The position numbers and the translations under genes were made by a program. A stretch of 47,202 nt of DNA from CAYFUF01 sp964346245 (GTDB lineage: Bacteria > Bacillota > Clostridia > Tissierellales > Peptoniphilaceae): assembly GCA_964346245.1 (NCBI GenBank), contig CAYFUF010000009.1, forward strand, positions 1 through 47,202, given 5' to 3'. Under the pieces are notes generated by a model. That model did no database searches and was not told the origin of the DNA. It saw only the letters and a list, made by a program, of their open reading frames with translations. This document shows positions 38,323 to 46,752 of this stretch, piece after piece. The stretch's first letter is position 1, and each line of letters begins with the position of its first letter.

Positions 38323-38896
38323 ACAATCGAATGATGAAGGGGAAGGCGACATTCGCCTCCGCCCACTACAAAAGCAGGATATAAAGCGGATCACGCATTG
38401 GGGCACCAATCCATCGCCGCTCTTGGCTGGTTATAACTATGGGGAAATGACTTTCTCCGAAGCTTTCTTTTGGTATCGAACCAAGACGGCAAAGAATGCC
38501 AAGTACTTTGCTATCGACCACAGGGATAGGAAGCTGATTGGCTATTTGGGTGCAAAGCGTGTTGACTTTGCCAATAAAACTGCCCTCCTGGGCATCGTTT
38601 TGGATGTGAACTACCAATCCCGGGGTTATGGGAAGAAGGCAATGCACCTTTTCATGGACTTCTACTTCCACCAATGGGGCATGAAGGTGCTCAACCTGGA
38701 GGTAAACCAATTCAATGACAGAGCGCTAGCGCTATACGAAGACCTAGGCTTTCGCTATATCAAAGAATCCTACGAGAGATTCGAGAACCAAGATATTGAT
38801 TTAAGCCAGCTGGATCAAGCAGTCCAAGATAGCTTTTTCTATAAGAATAATACCCTCTACAGCAAGTTGTGGGTCATGCGAAAGGAGATCCGATGA
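38297..38896 (+). CDS. GNAT-family N-acetyltransferase between dnaB and the dnaD-like gene
   Basis: Acetyl-CoA-dependent acyltransferase of up to 199 residues. The core IRLRPLQKQDIKRITHW begins the fold, and LDVNYQSRGYGKKAM is the acetyl-CoA pyrophosphate loop (Q-x-x-G-x-G/K), followed by LEVNQFNDRALALYEDLGF. The start is uncertain: in-frame ATGs at 38297, 38303 and 38312 all lie within the end of dnaB and none has a good ribosome site, so translation may depend on re-initiation. It overlaps the next gene by four bases (ATGA). Substrate unknown; the position suggests either a RimI-like protein acetyltransferase acting on a replication or ribosomal protein, or a passenger gene. Confidence 0.82.
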   Translation: MKMIQMLGRQSNDEGEGDIRLRPLQKQDIKRITHWGTNPSPLLAGYNYGEMTFSEAFFWYRTKTAKNAKYFAIDHRDRKLIGYLGAKRVDFANKTALLGIVLDVNYQSRGYGKKAMHLFMDFYFHQWGMKVLNLEVNQFNDRALALYEDLGFRYIKESYERFENQDIDLSQLDQAVQDSFFYKNNTLYSKLWVMRKEIR

Positions 38897-39873
38897 GAAT
38901 AGATTTTGATTTGTCCAAGATAGATTTTCGGACGACACCGGTGGAGAACATGTTCCTAGACACTTACTTGGAACAGGCACCGGGCAATGCAATCAAGTTT
39001 TATCTCTATGGTTGGAAGGCCTGCTACGGCAAGATAGATAGCAGTTACTCCTTGGAAGACTTGAGCCAAGTTCTAAATCTTACCCCGGAGGAGCTCTTGG
39101 AGGCAATCGGCTACTGGATCGATGAAGGTCTAGTTGTCCTATTGAACGATGGAGAAGACTATGAGCTGCATTTTCGCAGCATCATCCTCTGGTGGGCGGG
39201 CATCTACGATACCGTGGAGTCTTTGCCTATTGCTAGTTTAACCGGAGGCAAACAAAATGCCATCTCCTTCCAGGTGACAGACGAGGTCCCAGAGGAAAGG
39301 ACACCGTCCCTCTTCGACCAATTGACCCCTCAAAAGGGTGGTCAGGCTGGGCCAAGCAGCGGGGCAGGTGAGAGCGCTTCCTCAATTCAAAAAGACGGTC
39401 AGGATGATAACAAAGGAAGCGATGATAGTAGGCGCAAACTCTTCGATGCGCTGGAAGACTTCCTATCGCAGGGGGTCAGCTACCAGGTCCTCCTCCAGCC
39501 AGATGAGATTCGCACGATTCATGACTTTTTAGACACCTATCCCATCAGCCCAGACTTCTTCCTCTACGCTTATCAGAGGGCGAGCAGCCATTCGCAGGCA
39601 AGCTCTAGGTCTTTCTTCTATGTAAAAAAGATCGTTGAAAACTGGTTGCGTTTTGAGCACTTGACCAATAAGGAAGACTTGGATGCCTACCTAGCTAAGG
39701 CCGAAGAAGCCAAGAAGAATAAGAAGCAGAGCAGCCGGAAAAGAGCGAAAGCTAAGGCAAAGAATCTATCTGACGATAAACGAATGACTAAGGAAGAGCG
39801 GACCGCTTGGGTGAAGAAGAGACTAGAGCAGTCGAAGCGGAGAAGCTTGAAGGGAGGTTCGGATGACGAATAA
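38893..39873 (+). CDS. DnaD-domain replication initiation-like protein
   Basis: Protein of 326 residues. The N-terminal ~115 residues form a winged-helix region (SLEDLSQVLNLTPEELLEAIGYWIDEGLV), then a low-complexity Gly/Ser/Gln linker (~140-185), then a helical DnaD-like domain (~190-265) ending in SFFYVKKIVENWL, and a very basic C-terminal tail (~275-326, Lys/Arg-rich) suited to DNA binding. AAAGGAG precedes the ATG. Lying between dnaB and a helicase-loader gene, it most likely helps load DnaB at the origin, as DnaD/DnaB do in Bacillus. Family assignment rests on architecture and context. Confidence 0.75.
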   Translation: MRIDFDLSKIDFRTTPVENMFLDTYLEQAPGNAIKFYLYGWKACYGKIDSSYSLEDLSQVLNLTPEELLEAIGYWIDEGLVVLLNDGEDYELHFRSIILWWAGIYDTVESLPIASLTGGKQNAISFQVTDEVPEERTPSLFDQLTPQKGGQAGPSSGAGESASSIQKDGQDDNKGSDDSRRKLFDALEDFLSQGVSYQVLLQPDEIRTIHDFLDTYPISPDFFLYAYQRASSHSQASSRSFFYVKKIVENWLRFEHLTNKEDLDAYLAKAEEAKKNKKQSSRKRAKAKAKNLSDDKRMTKEERTAWVKKRLEQSKRRSLKGGSDDE

Positions 39874-40828
39874 AGAGACTGTCAGTGATATCTTAGACCG
39901 AAGAAGGGCTTGGGCTAAACTGTCCCGGGACCGCCGCGTGGAGAAGTTTTATGAGGATTATCCTGAATTCATGCAGGTCAAAGACCGGATTAAAGAGCTG
40001 AGCCAAGAGCTGATCCTATCAATGCTGCAAAAGCAAGATGTAGAAAAACTCCAAGAGGAGCTAAATGCACTCCGCCAGGAGGAGAAAGACTTCCTTTCAT
40101 TCCACAAGATCGACGAGAACTTCTTCGAACCGGATTACACCTGCAAGATTTGCAAGGATGAAGGCTTTGTCGATGGCAAGTCCTGTTCCTGCAGAAAGCA
40201 GCTCTTGGTAGATTATAATTACGATCAAAGTAAAGTGAAGGAGCTCTTAAAGGAGCAGAACTTTTCTACCTTTAGATTGGATATATTTCGACAGAGCAGG
40301 CAACCAGGGGAGGAGATAAGCCCCTATGAGAATATGAAGGAACTACTAGCGGCCCTGACCGAAGAGTACGTGCCCTACTTTTCCAACAAGTCGCCCAACC
40401 TCTATTTCTACGGACCTACGGGAACAGGCAAGACTTTTTTGGTCAACAGCATCGCCAAGGGGATTCTGGACGAGGGACACACCGTCCTCTATCAGACGGC
40501 AGGGGAACTCTTAGAATTTCTCGTTAACTACAACTTTATGTATGTCGAGGACAAGGAGATTTATAAGGACCGCCACCAATACGTCTACGATGTGGATCTT
40601 TTGATTATCGATGACTTGGGCACGGAATTCGTCAGGGACCAAACCCTATCAGCCCTATTTGATTTGATCAATAATCGCTTGGTTGGGAAGAAGCCGGTCA
40701 TTCTTTCTTCTAATGTTGAATTGGAAGAACTGGGTGACTACTATGATGAGCGGATTGCTTCAAGGATACAAGGAGAATATTCTGCCTTCGAACTCTACGG
40801 CAACGACTTGAGGCGGAGATTGGATTAG
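39863..40828 (+). CDS. dnaI: DnaI/DnaC-like helicase loader ATPase
   Basis: AAA+ ATPase of 321 residues that probably loads the replicative helicase. The N-terminal ~90 residues contain helices that would contact DnaB; a zinc-binding loop follows (C94, C97, C108, C110: CKICKDEG...CSC), as in DnaI. The ATPase core has Walker A GPTGTGKTFL (K190), Walker B LLIIDDLGTEF, sensor 1 LSSNVEL and the arginine finger in ERIASRI. It overlaps the dnaD-like gene by 11 bases. The set dnaB, dnaD-like and loader supports a Firmicutes-type initiation system. Confidence 0.92.
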   Translation: MTNKETVSDILDRRRAWAKLSRDRRVEKFYEDYPEFMQVKDRIKELSQELILSMLQKQDVEKLQEELNALRQEEKDFLSFHKIDENFFEPDYTCKICKDEGFVDGKSCSCRKQLLVDYNYDQSKVKELLKEQNFSTFRLDIFRQSRQPGEEISPYENMKELLAALTEEYVPYFSNKSPNLYFYGPTGTGKTFLVNSIAKGILDEGHTVLYQTAGELLEFLVNYNFMYVEDKEIYKDRHQYVYDVDLLIIDDLGTEFVRDQTLSALFDLINNRLVGKKPVILSSNVELEELGDYYDERIASRIQGEYSAFELYGNDLRRRLD

Positions 40829-40858
40829 GAAACAGGAAACGAACAGAAGGGAGTAGCC

Positions 40859-41515
40859 ATGATTAAGGTAAGTGCTGATCAGATGCAGGCAATCGACCGA
40901 TATGCCATCAATGTGTTGGACATTCCGTCAATTCTTTTAATGGAGAACGCCGCTTTACGGTCGATAGCCAATATGGATTTACGGCGGAGACATTCCTTTG
41001 CCATCTTTTGCGGTACGGGTAACAATGGAGGCGATGGGCTTGCTATCGCCAGGGGACTCATTGCCCTAGGCAAAAAAGTTATTACCTTTATCATCGGAGA
41101 CAGGACCAAGGGCAGCGAAGAGTTTCGCATCAACTACAAGGCTCTGGAACACCTGGGTGAAATCCATTGGTTGGATACCCTAGGCGACATCGATTTGATG
41201 AAAGAGAAGTTGGATGAGGTGAACACGATCGTCGATTGTCTCTTTGGGACGGGCTTGAATCGTCAGATCAGAGGGATGGCCCTCGTCGTCATGGAAAACA
41301 TCAATGAGTCGCGGATACACACCATCTCTATTGACGTCCCTTCAGGAATAAATGCGACGACGGGAGAATCCTTTGGGTCCGTGGTCGATGCTAGCGAGAT
41401 TATCTGCCTGCAATACATGAAGACCGGTTTGGAACAGTCGCCCTATGTTCACTGTCCTATCACCGTTGTTCCCATCGGGATTCCTGATTTTGTTGCGAAG
41501 AAGGTGCTGGGATAG
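40859..41515 (+). CDS. nnrE: NAD(P)H-hydrate epimerase (YjeF N-terminal domain only)
   Basis: Repairs damaged NADH/NADPH by converting R-NAD(P)HX to the S form. The 218-residue protein is a single YjeF_N domain with MQAIDRYAI, FCGTGNNGGDGLAIARGL (the phosphate-binding loop), IVDCLFGTGL and ISIDVPSGINATTG. In many bacteria it is fused to the ADP-dependent dehydratase NnrD (~500 residues in total); that half is missing here and no separate copy is nearby. GAAGGGAG precedes the ATG. It follows the loader gene after 30 bases and may be the last gene of that operon. Confidence 0.92.
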   Translation: MIKVSADQMQAIDRYAINVLDIPSILLMENAALRSIANMDLRRRHSFAIFCGTGNNGGDGLAIARGLIALGKKVITFIIGDRTKGSEEFRINYKALEHLGEIHWLDTLGDIDLMKEKLDEVNTIVDCLFGTGLNRQIRGMALVVMENINESRIHTISIDVPSGINATTGESFGSVVDASEIICLQYMKTGLEQSPYVHCPITVVPIGIPDFVAKKVLG

Positions 41516-41572
41516 TATTATTCTAATGATTGATATTGATACAAAGGACAATAAGCGAAAGGTGGTTACGCA

Positions 41573-42838
41573 ATGTTAGATATAAAGAGAATTCGACAGA
41601 ATCCTGATGAGGTCGTCGAAGGGTTAAAGAAGAGATCTGGAGCATTTCCAATCGATAAGGTTTTGGAGGTGGATGAGAAGAGGAGAAGCCTGCTTGTTGA
41701 AGTTGAAGAGAAGAAGGCTGAGCGCAACCGTGTCTCTAAAGAAATCCCCGCCAAGAAGAAGGCTGGAGAAGATGTCTCTGCCACCATCGAAGAGATGAGA
41801 GCACTGGGCGATGAGATTCAAGTCCTAGACGATAAGGTCAGAGAATGTGACGAAGCGCTCAACGATTACCTTCTGTCTATCCCAAATATTCCCGACGCTT
41901 CCGTTCCCCAGGGTAAGGACGACAGCGAAAACATAGAGATGAGAGTGGTCGGCGTGCCAAGGGAGTTCAGTTTTGAAGCCAAGGCCCACTGGGATATTGG
42001 AACAGACCTAGGTATCTTAGATTTTGACCGAGGAGCTAAACTTTCCGGAGCCCGATTTACCGTTTTTGCCGGTAAAGGTGCTCGACTGGAAAGATCAATT
42101 TACAACTTCATGCTTGATTTACACACTCAAGGACAACCTTATACCGAGGTATCGCCACCATACCTGGTATCCAGAGAATCCATGACTGGAACGGGACAAC
42201 TGCCTAAGTTCCAAGAGGATATGTACCACTGTGAAGAGGATGACCTATTCCTGATTCCAACGGCAGAAGTTCCCGTTACCAACCTCTTCCGCGACGAGAT
42301 ACTTGAGGAGAAGGATCTGCCAATCAACTTGACCGCCTACACACCTTGCTTCCGCAGGGAGGCGGGCTCTGCAGGTCGTGATACCAGGGGTCTAATCCGC
42401 CAACACCAATTCGATAAAGTCGAGTTAGTCAAATTTGCTAATCCAAAGAATTCTTTCGATGAGTTGGAGCAATTGACCTTAGATGCAGAGGAAGTCCTCA
42501 AGCAGCTAGAGATTCCTTACCGAGTCGTTAAACTATGTACAGGCGATCTAGGTTTCTCTTCAGCGATGACCTACGATATTGAAGTATGGATGCCAAGCTA
42601 TGGTCGCTATGTGGAGATCTCATCCTGCTCAAACTTCTTGGACTTCCAAGCGAGAAGAGCCAATATCCGTTTCCGTGACAGCGAAGGTAACATCCAGTTT
42701 GCCCATACCTTGAACGGGTCAGGGCTGGCTGTAGGCCGTACCTTTGCTGCTATCCTGGAGAACTATCAGAACGAAGACGGCACTGTTACCGTACCTCGCG
42801 CCTTGGTGCCTTATTTTGGCCAGGAAGTGATAGATTAA
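41573..42838 (+). CDS. serS: Seryl-tRNA synthetase
   Basis: Charges tRNA-Ser; class II synthetase of 421 residues. A long N-terminal coiled coil (~30-105, rich in Lys/Glu) binds the tRNA variable arm. The catalytic part has TEVSPPYLV (motif 1 region), FRREAGSAGRDTRGLIRQHQF (motif 2) and LNGSGLAVGRTFAAILE (motif 3). GAAAGGTGG precedes the ATG. Only 57 bases separate it from nnrE, too few for a T-box leader. Confidence 0.97.
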   Translation: MLDIKRIRQNPDEVVEGLKKRSGAFPIDKVLEVDEKRRSLLVEVEEKKAERNRVSKEIPAKKKAGEDVSATIEEMRALGDEIQVLDDKVRECDEALNDYLLSIPNIPDASVPQGKDDSENIEMRVVGVPREFSFEAKAHWDIGTDLGILDFDRGAKLSGARFTVFAGKGARLERSIYNFMLDLHTQGQPYTEVSPPYLVSRESMTGTGQLPKFQEDMYHCEEDDLFLIPTAEVPVTNLFRDEILEEKDLPINLTAYTPCFRREAGSAGRDTRGLIRQHQFDKVELVKFANPKNSFDELEQLTLDAEEVLKQLEIPYRVVKLCTGDLGFSSAMTYDIEVWMPSYGRYVEISSCSNFLDFQARRANIRFRDSEGNIQFAHTLNGSGLAVGRTFAAILENYQNEDGTVTVPRALVPYFGQEVID

Positions 42839-42844
42839 GTTTTT

Positions 42845-43921
42845 ATGATGAATGAAGAGAAAAAGATAATCCTAACAGGGGGTGGGACAACGGGGCATGT
42901 CTCGGTTAACCTGGCCCTGATTCCTAGGCTCTTGGATCGGGGCTGGACCATCCACTATATCGGTTCTGAAAATGGGATTGAAAGAGACCTAATTACTGAC
43001 TTTCCTGAGGTAACCTACCACCCCATTGCGACTGGCAAGCTCCGCCGCTACCTATCCAAAGAAAATTTCTTAGATATTGGCCGAGTCAGCAAGGGGGTAA
43101 GACAAGCGAGGAAGCTCATCAGAGAGATTAAACCTAATGTGGTCTTCTCCAAGGGTGGTTACGTCTCCGTGCCTGTGGTCATGGGTGCCTACTTTAATAA
43201 GGTGCCCGCGATCAGCCACGAATCGGACCTTACGCCAGGTTTGGCCAATAAACTGAGCATGCCCTTTGTCAAGAAGGTAATGGTTACTTTCGAAGACACC
43301 ATGCAATACATCAAGAAGAACAAAGCCTTCTACCTAGGGCCTGTCATTCGCGAGCAGATTAAGCATGGGGACCCAGCTCGGGCAAGACTGGACTATGGAT
43401 TTACTGATAAGAAACCCATCATGTTGGTCATGGGCGGTTCCCTAGGTGCACAAGCCCTTAACCGGGCAGTATGGGACAACCTAGACAGCCTCCTTGAACA
43501 CTTCGACATCCTCCATGGGGTGGGCAAAGGCAAGGGGGACCCCAGCATGGACAGGCCGGGTTACGTCCAAGAGGAATACATCCGCGCAGGGATGAACGAT
43601 GCCTTGGCTATGGCAGACATCATCGTCTCCCGAGCTGGTTCTAATGCCATCTTTGAATTCCTCTACTATCAGAAGCCAATGTTGCTCGTTCCCCTAGGCA
43701 CCAACCAGAGCCGGGGCGACCAAATCTTAAATGCTGAGAACTTTGAGAAGAGAGGCTACGCTAAGATTCTCTATGAAGAGGACGTCACTTCCCAAAGTTT
43801 CGCCGCCGCCATTCAATCAATCGAGGACAACAAAGCCCAAATCAAAGCCGCCCAGGAAACTTTCCACTTCCAGGATGCGGTGGGCACGATTATTGAAGAG
43901 CTGGAGAAAATTGCTAAGTGA
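42845..43921 (+). CDS. murG: UDP-GlcNAc:lipid I N-acetylglucosaminyltransferase MurG
   Basis: Membrane-associated GT-B transferase making lipid II for peptidoglycan; 358 residues. It shows the N-terminal glycine-rich loop LTGGGTTGHVSVNLAL, FSKGGYVSVPVV, HESDLTPGLANKL, VMGGSLGAQALN and the UDP-GlcNAc site SRAGSNAIFEF...LLVPLG. The TTGHV loop and HESDLTPG (instead of HEQN) put it in the divergent MurG branch seen in several Firmicutes. The ribosome site is weak (AGGAAG about 18 bases away), so expression may be coupled to serS, six bases upstream. It lies outside a dcw cluster but converges on murF-ddl. ATG 42848 is an equally possible start. Confidence 0.92.
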   Translation: MMNEEKKIILTGGGTTGHVSVNLALIPRLLDRGWTIHYIGSENGIERDLITDFPEVTYHPIATGKLRRYLSKENFLDIGRVSKGVRQARKLIREIKPNVVFSKGGYVSVPVVMGAYFNKVPAISHESDLTPGLANKLSMPFVKKVMVTFEDTMQYIKKNKAFYLGPVIREQIKHGDPARARLDYGFTDKKPIMLVMGGSLGAQALNRAVWDNLDSLLEHFDILHGVGKGKGDPSMDRPGYVQEEYIRAGMNDALAMADIIVSRAGSNAIFEFLYYQKPMLLVPLGTNQSRGDQILNAENFEKRGYAKILYEEDVTSQSFAAAIQSIEDNKAQIKAAQETFHFQDAVGTIIEELEKIAK

Positions 43922-43943
43922 TAAATCTTAATGAAAGACAAGA

Positions 43944-43986
43944 AAGGGCCATGCCGGAGGGATTAATTCCCTCTTGCATGGCCCTT
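43944..43986. terminator. Bidirectional terminator between murG and murF
   Basis: AAGGGCCATGC pairs with GCATGGCCCTT; an inner GAGGG/CCCTC stem extends it. T-rich bases on both sides suit the two convergent genes. Confidence 0.85.
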
Positions 43987-44008
43987 ATTCATCTACGATT
44001 ATAATCTG

Positions 44009-45394
44009 TTATACAGCTGTGACGGCTTGGATAGCTTCGATGACTTCTTCTAATTTCATTGCCCGAGAGGCCTTGACCAAGACTAAGCTGTTTTTCTCGA
44101 TGAGGTACTTTGCCTTATCGATGAGGTCCAACTTAGAGGTAAAGTGGAAGAGCCTGGAGGGAGGGAAGTTCTCGATTGCTCCATCGATGATATAGGTGGA
44201 CAGGTCCCCAAAACAGAGGACGTAGTCGATATCGTTAGGGTTAATCTTGCTTCCCGCTTCTCGGTGCAATTCAATCTCGTCTTCGCCAAGTTCAAGCATG
44301 TCGCCAAGTATGGCAATCTTACGCTTGTAGCCAGACAGCATGCTGACCGTGGTCAGCGCTTCCTGCAAGGCTTGAGGGTTAGACTTGTAAGCGTCGTTTA
44401 GGATATCAAAGCCCTCCAAGTGGATGAGCTCTGAACGCATCTTTGTTTGGTCCTCTACGAAGAGGCCCCTTTGAATCTCTTCATCGCTAAGGCCTAGTTC
44501 CTTGCCGATAATGATGGCAACAGCGGCGTTGTACATCTGGAAGTGACCCAACAAGTTAATGTTCCACTCCTTGGCGTCCATGATAAAGCGGTTGCCGCTG
44601 GCGTTGGAAGTGAGCAAGCTGAGGACGTGGTCCGCCTCAGGATCTGTACCAAAAGTAACCACGCGGGGAAGAACATCCAACTTAGCTAGCTCAGCACGCA
44701 GGATCTCATCATCGTAGTTATAGATGAAAAGATCATCGGATGTCATTTGTTCCAAAATCTCCAGCTTTGCCTTGGCTACATTTTCCCTTGTCTTGACGAT
44801 GTGCAGGTGGGAGTAGCCAATATTGGTAATGGCAGCAATTTGTGGCCTCGCCAACTGGACAAGAAGGGAAATGTCACCGAACTTCTCCATGCCCATCTCC
44901 AAGATAGCTACCTGGGTGTCCTCCTCTAGCGAAAGGAGAGTGCGAGGCAGGCCGATTTCATTATTCAAGTTACCAATCGTTTTTTGCGCTCTTAGCTTCT
45001 GCTCCAAAACCGAGTAGACAATGTCTTTTGTCGTCGTCTTCCCGTTGGAACCCGTGATGCCCACTAGGGTAAGATCCAATTCATCGCGGTAGTTTTTGGC
45101 CATGGTCTGCAGACCAACCAAGCTATCCTCCACGAGGATAAGGGGCTTATTGAGCTTGTTAAAGTGGTCAAGGTGGTCCTTATCTACCAAGCTTGCCACG
45201 GCACCTTTGGCAAAGGCCTCCTCCATGAAATCGTGGCCATCCAAGTTCTCTCCAATAATTGGCACATAGAGATCGCCAGGGTTGATGGTTCTAGTATCAA
45301 TGGAGACCGATTGAACCTCAAGAGAAGGATCAAAATCTTCAATGAGCTCGCCACCAGCTAAGCTTGCAATGCGCCCTAAACTCTGTACTTTCAT
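44009..45394 (-). CDS. murF: UDP-MurNAc-tripeptide--D-Ala-D-Ala ligase MurF
   Basis: Adds the D-Ala-D-Ala dipeptide to the UDP-MurNAc-tripeptide; 461 residues. The N-terminal domain has SIDTRTINPGDLYVPI, the ATP loop is GITGSNGKTTTKD, followed by NLNNEIGLPRTLL, EMGMEKFGDI, NDAYKSNP and ILGDMLELG in the C-terminal domain. It overlaps the end of ddl by four bases, so the enzyme making D-Ala-D-Ala and the one using it are translationally coupled, ddl first. Confidence 0.96.
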   Translation of the reverse strand: MKVQSLGRIASLAGGELIEDFDPSLEVQSVSIDTRTINPGDLYVPIIGENLDGHDFMEEAFAKGAVASLVDKDHLDHFNKLNKPLILVEDSLVGLQTMAKNYRDELDLTLVGITGSNGKTTTKDIVYSVLEQKLRAQKTIGNLNNEIGLPRTLLSLEEDTQVAILEMGMEKFGDISLLVQLARPQIAAITNIGYSHLHIVKTRENVAKAKLEILEQMTSDDLFIYNYDDEILRAELAKLDVLPRVVTFGTDPEADHVLSLLTSNASGNRFIMDAKEWNINLLGHFQMYNAAVAIIIGKELGLSDEEIQRGLFVEDQTKMRSELIHLEGFDILNDAYKSNPQALQEALTTVSMLSGYKRKIAILGDMLELGEDEIELHREAGSKINPNDIDYVLCFGDLSTYIIDGAIENFPPSRLFHFTSKLDLIDKAKYLIEKNSLVLVKASRAMKLEEVIEAIQAVTAV

Positions 45395-46464
45395 CTTGCC
45401 TCCCAGTCTGTTTTTATAGCTGCTCTTTCCGCTTCGGATTCAAGCGCATATTCGATGATTTCATCCAGGTAATCCGAATAAGTCATGTCGGTAAGCGCCA
45501 CCCATAGCTTAGGTGCTAAAGAGATCTGCGTCATACCAGGAAAGGTATTAATTTCATTGATAAAGAAGTGCTTGTTCTCATCCATGAAAATATCTACTCT
45601 AGCCAAACCTTCACAGCTGAGCGCTTGGTAGGCACGGAGGGCTAATTCCTGCACTTCTTTCACCAAATCATCAGCTAGTGGGTGGGGGACATTCTCCTTG
45701 GTGGAACTATCGTTGTATTTTGCATCGTAATCCAAAAGACCGCTCGCTGTATAGCTACCAGGCAGGGATGCCTTTGCATTCCTGTTACCCAGGATAGAGA
45801 GCTCCAGCTCCACCCCAACAACTTCTTTCTCGACCACGACCCTGCGGTCATAGTTGAAGGCCTCTTCTAAGGCAGCAACCAAGCTCTTCTTATCTGCTCG
45901 GTTGACCCCAACGGAAGAGCCATTGTTACAAGGTTTAACGAAGCAGGGGAAGCCACAAACACTTTCTATTTTCTGCGTCAGCTCCTGCTCACTCATCTCT
46001 TCATAATCTGTCCGAGTCAAAATAAAATAAGGTGCCGTTGGCAGACCAGAAGCTTCGAGCACCTGGTTAGCGTAACCTTTATCCATGCAAAGGGCGCTAC
46101 CCATCAAGCGGGTGCCAATGTAGGTCACATCGAGCGTCTCCAGAAAACCTTGGATTTCCCCATCTTCACCCGTCTGTCCATGGATGACCGGAAAGACGAT
46201 AGGTTGATCAATCTGATCAAGAAAGAGGCAGAAGTCGCTGATGGATTCCAGCCTCGACTTGTTATTCTTCGCGATGAGGTCCTTGCTATCAGCCACTTTT
46301 TCATTGATTTCACCCAAGGGAATAAAGTGACCCGCCTTGTTGATATATATACCATAGACTCTATACTGCCTGCGATCTAGATTATTGATAACTGCAACTG
46401 CGCTTCGGATGGCAACCTCATGTTCCGTCGAGCGCCCACCGTAAATCACGATGATGTTTTTCAT
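45391..46464 (-). CDS. ddl: D-alanine--D-alanine ligase
   Basis: ATP-grasp ligase making D-Ala-D-Ala; 357 residues. Landmarks are IYGGRSTEHEVAI at the start, VIHGQTGEDGEIQGFLE, CFVKPCNNGSSVGVNR, EKEVVGVELELSILGN, and the metal site FFINEINTFPGMTQIS. Start ATG 46464 follows AAAGAGG. The omega-loop residue before the metal site that separates D-Ala from D-Lac ligases (Tyr or Phe) cannot be placed with certainty by eye. Operon with murF. Confidence 0.96.
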   Translation of the reverse strand: MKNIIVIYGGRSTEHEVAIRSAVAVINNLDRRQYRVYGIYINKAGHFIPLGEINEKVADSKDLIAKNNKSRLESISDFCLFLDQIDQPIVFPVIHGQTGEDGEIQGFLETLDVTYIGTRLMGSALCMDKGYANQVLEASGLPTAPYFILTRTDYEEMSEQELTQKIESVCGFPCFVKPCNNGSSVGVNRADKKSLVAALEEAFNYDRRVVVEKEVVGVELELSILGNRNAKASLPGSYTASGLLDYDAKYNDSSTKENVPHPLADDLVKEVQELALRAYQALSCEGLARVDIFMDENKHFFINEINTFPGMTQISLAPKLWVALTDMTYSDYLDEIIEYALESEAERAAIKTDWEAR

Positions 46465-46752
46465 GGGAAAATCCTCTTTCAATATTTACATAGCTTTAAC
46501 CGTAAAGCTTATTATAAACCATAATGGGCCAAGCTCCAATAGCTTAGAATATATGATAAAAACAAGTGAATTGAGACTGACAAACCAATATGGGATTGTC
46601 AGGAATAAATAATAATTATTAAATATTGATAGGTACTTTTATATATAACATGATTAAAGCGGAAAAGAACTAGAAGAAAATAATCCTTGGTCAGATAATA
46701 CGGTTTTTAATGGTTGATAACTTCCAATATCAGGACGAGGGGGACGGCGTAC
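46465..46752. other. AT-rich divergent intergenic region
   Basis: Some 288 bases, clearly richer in A/T than the rest of the window, between ddl (minus) and the last gene (plus). TTGTCA (46597-46602), 17 bases and TAAATA (46620-46625) could be a plus-strand promoter. I see no gene, RNA or repeat beyond that. Confidence 0.35.

Noticed and set aside
41516..41572. T-box leader before serS
   Set aside because: The interval is only 57 bases, with no specifier stem, no T-box sequence and no terminator.
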